A program made the translations under genes and the position numbers. Of a stretch of DNA of 64,000 nucleotides, positions 50,495-62,010 are shown in pieces. The DNA is from Boswellia sacra (taxonomy: Eukaryota; Streptophyta; Magnoliopsida; Sapindales; Burseraceae): positions 248,001-312,000 of the forward strand of contig SNVD02011043.1 of NCBI GenBank assembly GCA_013180625.2, given 5' to 3'. Under the pieces are notes generated by a model that saw only the letters and a list, made by a program, of their open reading frames with translations, searched no databases and was not told where the DNA came from. Numbering within the stretch: position 1 is the stretch's first letter; each line of letters opens with the position of its first letter.

Positions 50495-50622
50495 ACGTCA
50501 GCGCCGCGTCATCATCCACGTCAGCGAACTTTTTGCCACGTCAGCAGGCCACGTCAACAGATCGCCACGTCAGCACGCCACGTCAGCGGAACACGTCAGC
50601 ACGCCACGTCACCGCCACGTCA
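50495..50622 (+). promoter_or_regulatory. Cluster of ACGTCA motifs in the Copia copy 2 leader
   Basis: Nine ACGTCA hexamers in 128 bp, seven of them as ACGTCAGC, mostly preceded by CC. They form a loose tandem array with 10-25 base spacing. The reverse complement TGACGT is the TGA-type bZIP core. It lies in the untranslated leader, 290 bases before gag. Regulatory use is inferred from density and conservation between the two copies. Confidence 0.5.
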
Positions 50623-50911
50623 GCACAGTGGTCCCCACATTGCCACATCAGCACATCTTTCGAAAATTTCAAATTGACCCCTATATTTCTGGGTAATTAC
50701 ATTCTGGCCCCCTGAGTTTCTGAAATTTGCATTTCAGTCCTTAAAAATTTTCAATTTAGCCCCTAGAATTTCCAAGCTTCGTATTTATTGCACAAAACGA
50801 ATTTTTGAGCCCTGGAAGAGGCTATTCCACCTAATTTGACCGTTCCGGACGTAACGGTGGGCTCGGATTTCTGAAATTCAATTTCTATTTTAGTGAATTA
50901 ATTATTCTAAA

Positions 50912-53900
50912 ATGGAAGAATCATCCGGAGCCATGATTAAATTGACTGCAACCAACTACACACTATGGAGACCCAGGATGGAGGATCTCCTTAGTTGTAA
51001 GGATCTATATGATCCTATAGAATTTCAAGGGCAGCGACCCGAGACAGAGAAAGAGGCAGAGTGGAAGAAAATCAACAGAAAATGTATCGGTCAGATCAGA
51101 CAATGGATCGATCACAGTGTCTTCCACCATGTAGCCAAGGAGACAGATGCATATTCTCTATGGACAAAATTAGAGAGTATGTATCAAGCCAAGTCAGCAC
51201 GGAACAAAGCCATCCTGATGAGACGGCTTGTAAACTTGAAGTTGCGGAGCGGAACTCCTGTAGCAGAACATACAAGTGAGTTCCAGAACTTGGTGAACCA
51301 GTTGACAGCAGTCAATTTACAGGTTGGGGACGAAGAACAAGCCCTTCTACTTCTCAGTTCCCTTCCAGACTCTTGGGAGACGTTAGTGGTTTCCATCAGT
51401 AATTCAGCACCCGGAGGCAAACTTACCTTGTCAATGGTTAAGGATGCCTTGATGAACGAGGAGGCGAGAAGAAAAGATGCAGGCGCCAGTCAAGATGAAG
51501 CCTACATCACAGAGAATCGAGGAAGACAGTCTCGAGGTGAAGACTGGAGAAGAGGTAGAAGCAAAAGCAGAGGCAGATCAAGGGGCAGGTCATCAGATGG
51601 GCGGAGACCCACATACAAGTGCCACAACTGTGGCAAAGAGGGACATTTGAAGAGAAATTGTCGCAGTCTTCGGAAGCAGAACCAGGAGAGTTCACAGGCA
51701 CAAAGTAACGAAGAACCACGAGTTACAGTGGTAGAAGATGTGACCATTTGTGCAGAAGAGACGTGCTTTCACACAGCAGATCAAGGAGTAGAATGGATCA
51801 TTGACACAGCAGCTTCCTGCCACGTCACTCCTTGCAGAGATATCTTCACCACGTACAAAGCAGGAGACTTTGGGATAGTGAAGATGGGTAACAACAGCAC
51901 CGCCAGAATTATGGGAATTGGTGATGTTCAATTCCAAACGAACGTCGGATGCAAAATAACTTTGAAGGACGTTCGTCATGTGCCAGATCTTCGACTCAAC
52001 TTGCTCTCAGTAAAAGCCTTTGATCAGCAAGGCTATGAGAGTTCACCAATGGTACATGGAAAATGTTAAAAGGGGTCATGGTGGTTGCTCGAGGTAAACT
52101 ATGTGACAATCTTTACAGGACCCATGTAAAGATAAACGGAGAAAGTCTTCATGTAGCAGAGCACATGGTACCTCTGGATTTATGGCATAAAAGGCTCGGT
52201 CACATGGGTGAAAAGGGTTTATCAACCCTTCAGAAAAAGAAGCTGATCACTGTTTCCAAGGATGTAGCGTCTCATCCTTGCGACTATTGTTTGTACGGGA
52301 AACAACGGAGGGTGTCATTCAGCTCCTCATCAGTGAAGAAATCAAAATTATTGGAGCTAGTACACAGTGATGTATGCGGACCTCTCGAAGTCGAGTCCTT
52401 AGGCGGCAAAAGGTATTTCTTAACCTTTATTGATGATGCATCTCGGAAAGTGTGGGTTTATTTCCTCAGGACGAAGGATGAAGTTCTGGAGAAGTTCAAG
52501 GAATTTCACGCCATGGTAGAACGTGAAACGGGTAAGAAACTAAAATGCCTTCGATCAGACAACGGAGGCGAGTATACCTCCAGAGAGTTCAATGCATACT
52601 GTAGAAGATACGGTATTCGACATGAAAGAACGGTCCCACGCACACCACAGCATAATGGAGTGGCCGAGAGAATGAATAGAACCATCATGGAACAGGTCAG
52701 AAGCATGCTCAGATTGGCTAAGTTACCCAAGCCATTCTGGGGGGAGGCAGTTCGCACCGCCTGTTACTTAATCAACAGAGCACCATCGGCACCACTGAAC
52801 TTCGAGATTCCAGAAAAGGTATGGTCAAATAAAAAGCCCTCCTACAATCATTTGAAAGTGTTTGGTTGTTTAGCCTTTGTACATGTATCCAAGGAGCTCA
52901 GACAGAAGCTCGATGCAAGAACTGTTCCATGTATCTTCATCGGTTATGGAGATGAAGAATTCGGATACAGATTATGGGATCCCAAAGAAAAGAAAGTCAT
53001 CCGGAGTAGAGATGTCGTATTTCACGAAGACCAAACATATGAAGACGCTGAAAAGACAACAATATCTAAAAATCCCACTAGCAGTGCCCCAGATATTGTT
53101 GTAGATTCAACACCAAATGCTACAGGAAATAATGAGGTACCAGAAGAAGTTTCAGAAGCAGATCAGGAGGAAGAAAATGAAGAGATTGCTGAGCCGGGGG
53201 AGCCACAATCACCTATAGAAGCTGCTATACCTCCTGGAAGTGAAGAACCTCAGCTACGACGATCTGAGCGAGGTCGGATTCCGTTGAGGAGATATCCGGA
53301 ATCAGAGTATACACTGCTTACTGATGAGGGGGAGCCAGAAAGCTTTCGTGAAGCTTTATCTCATCCAGACAAAGAGCGTTGGCTGCACGCAATGCGAGAT
53401 GAGATGAATTCTCTAGAGAAGAATAAAACCTATGAACTGGTTAAGCTCCCAGATGGAAAGAAGGCACTGAAGAACAAGTGGGTATTCAAGCTCAAGAAAG
53501 ATGGAACAGGAAAGGTGATGAAGCACAAAGCCCGATTGGTAGTAAAAGGATTCCTTCAGAAGAAAGGAATTGACTTTGACGAGATCTTCTCACCGGTGGT
53601 AAAAATGTCCTCAATCCGCGTCATCCTCGGATTGACCGCAAGACTTGATTTAGAGCTTGAACAGATGGATGTGAAGACAACATTTCTTCATGGAGACTTG
53701 CATGAAGAAATCTACATGGAGCAGCCAGAAGGATTCGAGGTTCAAGGAAAAGAAAACCTCGTGTGCAAGCTCAAAAAGAGCTTGTATGGCCTCAAACAAG
53801 CACCAAGGCAATGGTATAAGAAATTTGACTCATTCATGGTGAGTCATGGGTACAAGAGAACCGCTGCAGACCAGTGTGTCTACTTTCAGAAACTTCCACA

Positions 53901-54888
53901 TGGAGACTTTGTTGCACTCATGTTATATGTAGACGACATGCTGATCGTCGGGAAAGATGCAACAAGAATAAAGCAGCTGAAGAATAAACTTTCAAAAACC
54001 TTCGATATGAAGGACTTGGGACCAGCTCAACAAATTGGGGATGCACATTCGTCGAGACAGGAAACAGAAGAAATTATGGCTGTCTCAGGAGAAATATGTT
54101 GAACGTGTGATTCAAAGGTTCAACATGAATGGTGCTAAACCAGTTAGCGTACCATTGGCTAATCATTTCAAGCTGAGCAAGAGATCATGTCCCTTATCCA
54201 AGAAAGAGATAGAGGACATGGCGTCAGTGCCCTATTCTTCTGCTGTAGGAAGTTTGATGTATGCCATGGTGTGTACAAGGCCAGATATTGCTCATGCTGT
54301 AGGAGTCGTGAGCAGATTTCTTTCCAATCCAGGGAAAGAACATTGGGAAGCAGTCAAGTGGATTCTCAGATACCTTAAAGGTACATCGAAGATATGCTTG
54401 TGTTACGGGGGAGCTGATCCAATCTTGGAAGGCTATACAGATTCAGATATGGCCGGAGATCCTGACAGTAGGAAATCTACATCAGGTTTTGCTTACACTT
54501 TTGCAGGGGGAGCTGTCTCATGGCAGTCAAGACTACAGAAGTGTGTTGCGCTATCCACGACAAAGGCAGAATACATTACCGCAGCGGAAGCTGGAAAAGA
54601 AATGTTGTGGTTGAAGCGGTTTCTCCAAGAACTTGGGATTGAACAAAAAGAGTACAAAGTACATTGTGATAGTCAAAGTGCTCTGGATTTGAGCAAGAAT
54701 TCAGTGTACCATTCTCGAACAAAGCGTATCGATATTCGCTATCACTGGATACGCGAGGTGATGGACAAGCAACTGTTGAAGCTTGTGAAGATTCATACAA
54801 AGGAGAATCCAGCGACATGTTAACAAAAGTGGTCACCAGAGACAAGCTAGAACTATGCAGAGACATAGTTGGATTAGAAGCTGTCTAA
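50912..54888 (+). pseudogene. Copia gag-pol polyprotein, broken by three small deletions
   Basis: Gag starts at 50912 and the frame would end at 54888. Compared with copy 1 it lacks 4 bases at about 52042 (between protease and integrase), 2 bases at about 54035 (end of reverse transcriptase) and 1 base at about 54812 (near the RNase H end). There are no nonsense substitutions. Catalytic motifs are kept: zinc knuckle CHNCGKEGHLKRNC, protease DTAAS, the full integrase HHCC site and DDE region (LRSDNGGEYTSREF), YVDD in reverse transcriptase (about 53926), and the RNase H YTDSDMAGDPDSRKSTSG. Very close to Tnt1. Coding sequence is better preserved than in copy 1, but the element cannot make a full polyprotein. 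Confidence 0.94.
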
Positions 54889-54934
54889 TTACTTTTGTTG
54901 TTACTCCCTTTCATATGGGATGGAGGGGGAGAAT

Positions 54935-55304
54935 TGATGAGCTCATGCATGACATGCATGAGTTCTAGAATTCTGATGAGCTCATGTATGACATGCATGG
55001 CTTCCAGAATCCCTCCCATGTGAATGCATTGAAAGTCAAAGGTATGTGGCCAAATTTGATTTGATTTGTATGCAGAATTTCCCTATAAATATGGGACGAA
55101 TTTTGCCTTGTATATACATCAGAGAGATTCCAGAGAGAGTCCAGGTTCCAGAACCAGAGAGTTCTGAGAGTGTGAGAGAGCCAGGAGAGCTCCAGAATTA
55201 GTTTAGGGGAGTTTTTGTATAATTCTTGTATATCAATTTTCTTTGTGAATACAAGTAGATTTTCTCCCAAATCTCTGTTCTGAGTTTGCATTGCATCCCC
55301 AACA
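54935..55304 (+). repeat. 3' LTR of Copia copy 2
   Basis: 370 bp with the same internal 39-base tandem duplication as the 5' LTR, so the duplication was in the source element. Followed by the target duplication AAAGA. Confidence 0.95.
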
Positions 55305-56150
55305 AAAGACTCATCAATTTCAATATGGTTTTCCTCACCATCATCAAACTTATCTTTCCTCTTCAACTTACCTCCGTGGTCCTCTCCCTTTCTTCTTATC
55401 TCATGGCCTCACCTAATAATGAACTTAAGCCATTATCCATGTCTTTAATAGTTTGTTCAATTTCACTCCCACTGTCCATGAACTTATTCATCCATTGACT
55501 ATGTACTGCCTTCTTAGCTGCACTTCTATGGAGTTCCCTTCTTGCTTAATTCAATTTCTCTTCAATTTCTCTTCAATTTCTTAAGTCCATTTTTTTCCAA
55601 AGGGCTAAAAACTGCGGACCTAACATAGAGAAACCACCAATCATCATATCCTCCAGCGTAACGGTATCTTCACACTAAGAAAAGATGAAACTTTCAGTTT
55701 CAGAACACTATCTCTCAGCAAGACCAGAAACCAAATCCTAGTTTCTATTGATTTATATGTGGAATTCACTATTGCCTCATCTATAACTAATTTTTTTCCG
55801 AGTAGATTCATGGAAAGTAGTCATCTTGGCAACCAATGTTTTCCATTATTTTTGCAGACGTCTCCATCCCCAAAACCCAACCTTAAGGCAATTTGTTGGG
55901 TTCAAAAGTTTGTAACAAAGAAGAAAGATCATATAAAGGAAGCTCAAAATAGACTCATCAGTGGAATGTATAGATAGAGGGCCAATGGGAGGCGCCATGG
56001 TCTCCTCCCTCTCTTCAAAACCAACTTCCAATAAGTCTTCCATTATTAAAAAACACTCAGACTCATCAATTGCTAAAATCTTTGTCAATGGATCTAGAAG
56101 AGAAGTCAAACCTGCCATGTGAGGTTGTAGGATGTGAGGTTGCACAAGAA
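55305..56150 (-). pseudogene. Plant mobile domain (PMD) gene fragment
   Basis: On the minus strand, in several frames, it reads LTSLLDPLTKILAIDESECFLIMEDLLEVG and IGPLSI (about 56120-55990), VGFWGWRRLQK (about 55860), VTLEDMMIGGFSMLG (about 55650), then IEEKLN...ARRELHRSAAKKAV and WMNKFMDSGSEIE (about 55560-55460). This order matches the plant mobile domain of MAIN-like and related transposon-derived proteins, where VTLEDVxxLGGxSVLG is the hallmark. Stops and frameshifts make it non-functional. Its right-to-left course runs directly into Copia copy 2, which inserted at 55304/55305; I do not recognise a continuation on the other side. Confidence 0.7.
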
Positions 56151-57038
56151 AAGGAGGAGAAAGTGGTTAGGAGGAGTAAAGCGTTTAGGAATTTGGGTTC
56201 TTATGGTTTAGATTTTAATTATGTTTTTTGTTCATTCAATTTAAATGGTCACTTTGGCTTGGAGGTAGATTGAATTTGAGTAAGACAGTTTTGAACTCTT
56301 GATCTCGATTTCGAGTCCAACCATTTATATATTTTAGTTTACTTTTTATATTGTTGACTTAAATGATTATTATAACCCTTAACATTCTATTTATTTACAA
56401 GTATTTAATGTAATAGTAATGGAAGGGTGATCCATGATGACTTTATGAAAAGTGTGGGTAGGCGGTAATACAAAAGTGCAAAAAGGTGAATATTCATAAA
56501 AATTAAACCAAAAGTTAGGGGGGTTAGAGGGATTAGCCCAATTATTAGGGGTAGTCCTAACATAAAACTTTTATAATATTTAATATATATGATCATTGTG
56601 GCATCACTCATAAATTTACACATTATCACTCCTCATTAAATGAATTGATTTTGTATATCCAATATTCTAATTACTTTATGACACATTAGTTTGTATGCAA
56701 GAGTTTGTATATAAAGTTTGTATATAAAGTTTGTAAAAGTAGCATTAATTACTCTTTAATTATTGTTGCCCCTACAATAGATTTTGTTCTTTACTTTATT
56801 GCCCCTTCAAGAGTCAAATTTTGCTTCAATAAAACCACCCAGTTGTACACATTTTACTCGTAATCAAGAGCAAATTACTAACTTCACTCTTCTTTTACAA
56901 TGTGTTACTTCTCCGTTAATCCATTTGTCAACCTTCAAGTGTCAAAGTTCTTCAAACTCTTTACACACTATTTTATCTCAATTACATCTTATCTCTCAAG
57001 CAAAACATTTACTCTTTAATTATTATTGCCCCTACAAT
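56151..57038. other. Intergenic DNA with half-MITE and a 260 bp tandem duplication
   Basis: 56405-56515 is a reverse match to 49425-49520. 56570-56750 resembles one half of the intronic MITE at 21846. 56751-57010 is the first unit of a 260 bp tandem duplication whose second unit (57011-57038 plus 60880-61112) is split by the CACTA element. No gene. Confidence 0.6.
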
Positions 57039-57057
57039 CACTACAAGAAAATAGGCT

Positions 57058-57365
57058 TTTTACCGCGGGCCGAAACCGCGGTAAAAATCCTTCTACGGTG
57101 GGCACACGGCGGTTTTAGCCCGCCGTATAAAATGACGCCGTAAAAACTCATTTTACTTTTTATCGTGGTTTTGGCCCGCCGTAAAAAGTTTTTACCGCGG
57201 TTATAATGACCGCCGTAGAAATTCGTTGTCTTGCGTAAAACTTTTTACCGCGGGCAGGTGGCCTGCGGTAAAAAGCTGTCGTATTATTTACCGCGGGCTA
57301 TGGCCCGTCGTAAAAAGCTGATGTAAAATTATTTACCGCGGGCTGGTGGCCCGCGGTAAAAAGTC
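57058..57365. repeat. Left subterminal palindrome array of the CACTA element
   Basis: About six copies of a short hairpin unit built on TTTACCGCGGGC and GCCCGCGGTAAA arms with a 3-6 base loop; some arms read CGCCGTAAAA. CACTA transposases bind subterminal repeats, so these are probable transposase sites. Confidence 0.8.
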
Positions 57366-57618
57366 TACTTCTAGTTCTAGTTGGACAAAATTGAGAATTC
57401 ATATCAAATACAATAAGTCAAACGTGCCCAGGGACAATAAATAATAATTAATTATATATTTATCTATTTCTTCTTAGATGCAGAATAAAGAATTGAAACA
57501 TGTACACCAACAATAGTTGCAATATTTATGTGTGGATAACAAATTTTGGCATTTAAGAAAATAAAAAGTTGCATCACTACCCAGTTACAATAAAATGTAA
57601 GAAACCCAAGAGAAAAAC

Positions 57619-59687
57619 TCAATTTTTAATGAAGATTTTTCGGAATTCATCATTGGATTTCGGCTTCTCATCTTCCCCTTCTGTTTTCGGATTTCTTACA
57701 GGAACACCAAGCGGTCTAACATTTCTTGGCACAACAAATGTATTCTTTCCCTTCAGCTGAACATCCTCAACATGTGTATGAAAAGCAGAGTTTGAAGCAG
57801 CAGGCGCTCGCGACTCCTTGGAAGTCTTGGAAGATTGTTCAGATGCATTGCTCCCTACATTTCCAGTCCGATTACTACTTTGTGCTGCCAGTTAAACCCA
57901 AAGAAAAAAAAAAACAGAACCACAAGAGAAAGAAGTCAAACAAGTAAAAATAATAATAATGAAATGTTTCTTTGGTTCAAGTGTTGTATTTTTTTTTTTT
58001 TGGAATATATTAAAGAAAACACTTTTTCATTTGAGGATGATGGCTGGTTCACCATCTTAGTCTATTCTAATTATTAGTAAATCAATGTATTGTTCTTGTC
58101 CACAAAGACAGCCGAAAGAAGGGATAAAAATACACACATGTCAACCATTATACTGTTAGAAATGGAAAACACAAATATGCATGCATTCAGTCACAGGGTA
58201 AGAATGATTGAAAACATGATTGCACTTGGCCTACCATGTTCGTCGAAGCACCAGCACCAGTAGAATCCTTTTTCCTTTGCTTTGGATTTGACCTTGCAAT
58301 ACTTAGCTTCTTTCCAAGAAACATCTGCTTGTTCTTTGCTAAAGCGGAAGCAAGGTGGGCATTATTGGTAAAATCCACGTATGCTAGTCCCTTTACAAAT
58401 CCATCACACATGTTCAATATGCAAACTTCAGTAAACAACTAATGAGAAGTAAGAAGCTTAACCACAACTAATGAGAAGTAAGAAGCTTAACACCTATCTT
58501 CCCCTTTCTCATTTGAAGCATGTAAAATAAGAAGAAATAAGACAGACAAAAAGGATGAGATAGAGACCCTTGATTTTCCAGTGAACTTGTCATGCAGAAT
58601 TCTAATAGAGACAACCCCACCAACATCACTGAAGAATTTTTGCATATCTTCAACAGTTGCCTGCAAAAATTGTAGCCATCAACATTATATGTGCGTATTG
58701 GCTTATCCAATAGTGAAGGAATTAAAAAAAAAAATTTCCCCAAGATATTGGATAGAACAAGAAAAAAATTTCCCCAAGATGTTGGATAGAACAAGAAGGA
58801 AAGAGTTTGTCTACTTGCCCTCAAGTTAAGATTCGATATAAATGCAGTACACTCATCTGTAAATCCTTTGGCTCTTCCAGAGACAGAGTCTTTGATTTGC
58901 TGGTCATTTTGGTGCTCCTCAACATTTAATTTGGTTTCTTCCACTTCATTTCTTTCAGCTGAGTTCTGCACATGAACCTTATCCTTCCCATGCATCTTCT
59001 TTGGGTTCTGGGCTGTATTTCTCTGCCGTTTAGCCGGAGACTGTTCATCAGTTATGTTCGAATCTTGTTTTCTTTTTCCCTGACCAGTTCTTTTAAGTGA
59101 ATTCTCTTTCTGATCTATCGATTCAGTAATAGACCTGGATTCCTGCTGTAATCTAAACAGTTGCAGCTCTTCCAGACGAGGAGTAACCTTAAGATTTGAA
59201 CAAAAGACAAAGCATATTAACCACCTGTTTCCTAGTGCAGTGAGTTAAAGAAGCAAAGATGCTTACATTCAATAAACACAAGCAGGTGCATCAAGGTTCA
59301 ATAATGCCTTTAAAAGGAAACCAAGATTCACAACATTTAAAGTGGCATGTTAACACAAGAAATATTTTCTGTGTCATTCAAGAAAACTCCTCACATCACA
59401 CAATCAGTCAAATATACATGTTTACTAGATTAGATTGACCCAACAACAATAAAATTATTGGTTAAAAACTTTATCGCTTTCTTAACATTTCTGCACATAT
59501 TAATTCCCAATAGCTACGCACAAGCATCATACACATCACACTGAAGAAGACAAGAGGTGACCAATTGGCATTTAAAAAGGTAATTAAAACTGCAGCAGAA
59601 GCGAGTACCTTTTGTACAACAAAATCTTCAAGTGTACCATATTCCCTCTCAAACCGCAACCAGGAGTGGCATATGTCCTGAATAATT
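57619..59687 (-). pseudogene. Captured SART3-like splicing-factor gene fragment
   Basis: Five exon-like blocks on the minus strand match plant SART3 (U4/U6 recycling factor, Prp24-like) in order. 59687-59609: end of the HAT repeats (ICHSWLRFEREYGTLEDF). 59187-58819: 123 codons, from TPRLEELQLFRLQQES to the RRM1 start CTAFISNLNLR. 58660-58568: RRM1 middle (VEDMQKFFSDVGGVVSIRIL). 58390-58235: RRM1 end (GLAYVDF, LGKKLSIARSNPKQ). 57884-57619: C-terminal LSm-interaction tail (FVVPRNVRPLG...SNDEFRKIFIKN) and stop. Splice sites are kept, one donor being GC. The first 14 or so exons are missing, and so is RRM2: the last two blocks do not join in frame. It cannot make SART3. Confidence 0.88.
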
Positions 59688-59699
59688 CTGTTTTTTAGG

Positions 59700-60690
59700 A
59701 AAGAATGTATCAACTAATCCAAAGTGCAGTATATAGATTTGAACAAAATCGCAACAGGAGTCGTGGACCAAAAGAACACAGACAGATATCTGAATTTCAA
59801 AACAATATTTTTACATCAAAAGTGTCTTCCGATTATTCACAGAGATTATCAAAAGTGTCTTCCGATTATGCACAGAGATTATCTGAATAATTTGTTTTTA
59901 ATTTTTGTTTTGGAAATTTTATCGAACACCTTATCTGCCACCTATTTATCAACCATGCCTCATTCACACCACTTCCATCGCCACCATGACTCACCATCGG
60001 AAATATCACCACTACAATCAAAACAAAATTTCTCTCCCAAAGATACTTCTCAATCCCGCCTTCCTCTTCACTTCACGTCCCTGTATTGCCCCGCCATTCT
60101 CTTAGATAGGATCTTCTCCAAGAGATCAAAAGAATCTCCAGGATGCTTGCAGCCCTTCTAGCACCCCAGTTGTACTAAAAGACCAGGACGACCCACATGC
60201 TTCTTATAGCAAAATCAAATTTTAGTCGTTTTTTTTTTCCTCAAATTGAGTTATTTAAATGGAATTTTGTATACAAAATACCTGGTTTTTGACGCCAGTA
60301 TTGGCACCCTGGTCGCACCAATTGAAGTCAGTGGACAGAGTTTTTGAGCATTGGTTGGGAGTCGAAGCTGCCTGTTCAAGCCAATGAACTTACGGTGGAA
60401 TTCATACGGTGTTCAAAAATTTTGATGAAGGCGCGATGAAGGGCGCGACGAAGGGCACGATGAAGGCGCGATGAAGGCTTCGGGTTTGGTTGATGTAGAA
60501 GCCGAAGCCGAAGCTAAAACTGAAAGCTTTGGTGCTCTTGTCGGTGGCGAGACAGACAAAAATAATGAAAGGGACGATGAAAGGCGCGATTGAGGAGACG
60601 ATGAAGGGCGGGATTTTAGACTAAAATTTCACAGAATTAGGGATTTGAGAGGCGGGAGCATGAAAGGGGGGAATTAGAAAATTGATTTAT
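59700..60690. other. CACTA interior beyond the captured gene
   Basis: 59821-59886 is a 33 bp direct tandem duplication (AAAAGTGTCTTCCGATTAT...). 59950-60161 is C-rich with no recognised product. 60420-60610 is a degenerate tandem repeat of GGCGCGATGAA-type units. None of this matches SART3 as far as I can see; its origin is unknown. Confidence 0.6.
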
Positions 60691-60694
60691 ATAC

Positions 60695-60855
60695 CAGAAC
60701 TTTACTGCGGGCCAAAAACCGCCGTAAAGCCCAAAAATTTTACTACGGGCCAATGAACCGCCGTAAAGTTCGAAAGCTTTACTGCGGGCCTATTGGCCTG
60801 CCGTAAAATTCCAATTTTTACTGCATTTCTTTTGGCCCGCGGTAAATGGGTGCAG
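60695..60855. repeat. Right subterminal palindrome array of the CACTA element
   Basis: Four hairpin units on TTTACTGCGGGCC or TTTACTACGGGCC and their partners (CGCCGTAAAG, TGCCGTAAAA, GCCCGCGGTAAA). Related to the left array but more diverged. Confidence 0.75.
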
Positions 60856-60879
60856 TAAAAAACCCTTTTTTTTGTAGTG

Positions 60880-62002
60880 AATAGATTTTGTTCTTTACTT
60901 TATTGCCCCTTCAAGAGTCAAATTTTGCTTCAATAAAACCACCCAATTGTACACATTTTACTCGTACTCGAGAGCAAATTACTAACTTTACTCTTCTTTC
61001 ATAAAGTGTTACTTGTCCATTAATCCATTTCTCAACTTTCAAGTGTCAAAGTTCTTCAAACTCTTTACACACTATTTTATCTCAATTACATCTTATCTCT
61101 CAAGCAAAACATGCAATCAAAAGGGTGAATTCAAATTACAAGTTCTCGATACTAAATTTTTTTTTTTTTTCATATAGCATCTAAGAAAGAAATAATAATA
61201 AAAAATGAGTTGTTCTATTTTATGATTAATCAAAGCTTGCCCCCACTAATTCTATCTTTGCAACGTAGTTGATGAGTTGTTGCACGATGCTCCAACCACG
61301 AATACAACCAAAAGCCGCCAACCAGAGCATTCATTCAATAACCCTTACTATTAATGCCAGAGCTTATGTGTTTCCTCAGCATCGATACTCGAGCCACAGA
61401 GTTCATCCTTAATATTACAGATAGTGTACAAGTTGCGTGCTTGAATTCTCAATAGCTGACAGAACCTGAGATTAGCTACAATGAAGCAAACTCATCAGTT
61501 CTCCAGAGTATAATGGACTTAAACACTAAGAATATTTTCTCTTTTTAAATTTTTTTCTAAATTAAAAAAAAAAGGCTATATTCTTGGTCCTCAAAAATAT
61601 TAGGGAAATAAAGAAACTGCCATAAGATGATTCACTTCACGAAGTATTTTAAGGCCTTTTTTCTGTCACAAACATACCAGTACGGAAGATAAACAGTTTT
61701 CAATGTTTGAGTCCGCAAAGGGAAGAGAATAGTTAAAATATGGACATCTCCACCTCCAATCCAACTGTAATCACGAAGAAATGACAACATCGAAAGCATT
61801 AAATTTGAAGAATCACACAAGCCAACAGAGTATCATTTTTTAATTAATCAACTTCCTTAATTTGTGTTGTCATTGTCAGTCATCTACACTCAACAAACAA
61901 ACGTAACAAGTAATAACAAGAAATGAGTCCTCCCATTGTTTCAATAAATTTAATAGGGACATGGAAGGGCAATTTTCCCTACCAAATTTTTAAAAAAAAT
62001 AA
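60880..62002. other. Second unit of a tandem duplication, then intergenic DNA
   Basis: 60880-61112 repeats 56775-57010. 61113-62002 is AT-rich; no gene is recognised. Confidence 0.55.
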
Positions 62003-62010
62003 TTAATTAA

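Larger units (their letters stand above)
49837..55304 (+). mobile_element. Ty1/Copia LTR retrotransposon, Tork/Tnt1-like (copy 2)
   Basis: A complete 5.47 kb element. LTRs of 370 bp (49837-50206 and 54935-55304) start TG and end CA. A perfect 5 bp target duplication AAAGA lies at 49832-49836 and 55305-55309. The primer-binding site TGGTATCAGAGC (50209-50220) matches the initiator tRNA-Met type exactly. A purine tract (about 54918-54932) precedes the 3' LTR. LTRs differ by six substitutions and two single-base indels. The coding part is nearly identical to copy 1, but the first half of the LTR differs, with an internal 39 bp duplication. Confidence 0.97.
57039..60879. mobile_element. Non-autonomous CACTA transposon carrying a captured host gene
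   Basis: 3841 bp. The left end is CACTACAAGAAAATAGGC; the right end, reversed, is CACTACAAAAAAAAGGG. The outer 28 bases match at 23 positions. A 3 bp target duplication AAT flanks it (57036-57038 and 60880-60882), as expected for CACTA (En/Spm) elements. Subterminal arrays of short palindromes lie just inside both ends. There is no transposase; the interior holds a fragment of a SART3-like gene on the minus strand and low-complexity repeats. This is the Pack-type gene capture known for plant CACTA and MULE elements. Confidence 0.93.

Noticed and set aside
59956..60161. His/Ser/Pro-rich open frame in the CACTA element
   Set aside because: Biased composition, no family recognised, no conserved splice partners; kept as unexplained interior rather than a gene.
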